DNA of 53,380 bases, from contig JAUNLN010000007.1 of NCBI GenBank assembly GCA_030532245.1, forward strand, positions 1-53,380, written 5' to 3'. Source of the DNA: Actinomycetaceae bacterium (GTDB taxonomy: Bacteria > Actinomycetota > Actinomycetes > Actinomycetales > Actinomycetaceae). The position numbers were made by a program, and so were the translations under genes. Of the stretch, positions 53,353 through 53,380 are shown piece by piece. The first letter of the stretch is position 1. Every line of letters starts with the position of its first letter. A model generated the notes under the pieces. That model ran no database searches and was not told the DNA's origin. It saw nothing but the letters and a program-made list of their open reading frames with translations.

Positions 53353-53380
53353 GGCAGCGCTCAGCGGATCTAATCGCTAC

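Overview
The window looks like ordinary chromosome of a high-GC Gram-positive bacterium of the Actinomycetota, most probably Actinomycetaceae-like (Trueperella, Arcanobacterium or Actinotignum type). The evidence is the SenX3-RegX3 pair beside phoU, a CarD regulator next to ispD, an SRP-independent set of actinobacterial gene types (GTP-type PEP carboxykinase, DUF4235, a sterol-carrier-family protein, a HerA-like DUF853 ATPase), GTG and TTG starts, and DnaA boxes of the actinobacterial type. The genus is a guess. I see no tRNA or rRNA gene, insertion sequence, prophage or CRISPR array.

Layout. 1-3.2 kb: end of phosphoglycerate mutase, phoU, and the phosphate-sensing senX3-regX3 pair. 3.2-10.2 kb: carD, a tandem 24-bp hairpin repeat, ispD, two MFS transporters, ispF on the opposite strand, cysS and a rhomboid protease. 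10.2-14.9 kb: an ABC exporter with its own NarL-type two-component system, then rlmB. 15.0-19.2 kb (minus strand): an ECF transporter (T, fused A-A', UPF0397-type S) led by a DUF62 SAM-hydrolase-like gene. 19.4-24.7 kb: proline uptake (putP) and oxidation (putA). 24.9-31.7 kb: a maltodextrin locus (alpha-glucosidase, LacI regulator, divergent malEFG without a dedicated ATPase). 32-35.4 kb: purA and pckG. 35.6-42.7 kb: purD, an unrecognised protein, purC, purS, purQ, purL. 43-46.7 kb: HerA-like ATPase, glutamate dehydrogenase, sterol-carrier-family protein. 46.8-49.3 kb: divergent ptsI and ptsH, and a DUF4235 membrane protein. 49.5-53.4 kb: a TPP riboswitch and thiBPQ.

Function. Much of the window is central metabolism around nitrogen, purines and sugar: proline catabolism makes glutamate, GDH links glutamate to 2-oxoglutarate, the pur genes use glutamine and glycine, and the mal and pts genes feed glycolysis while pckG serves gluconeogenesis. 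No complete new system of the defence or secretion type is visible. The points most worth following are in noncoding DNA or in context: the 24-bp hairpin array before ispD, a DnaA-box cluster before purL, a 71-nt near-palindrome after purA, a strand-composition switch that brackets about 14-42.8 kb, the DUF62-ECF operon with a long leader, and a purine-operon protein that resembles an SRP/FlhF-type GTPase without a P-loop.
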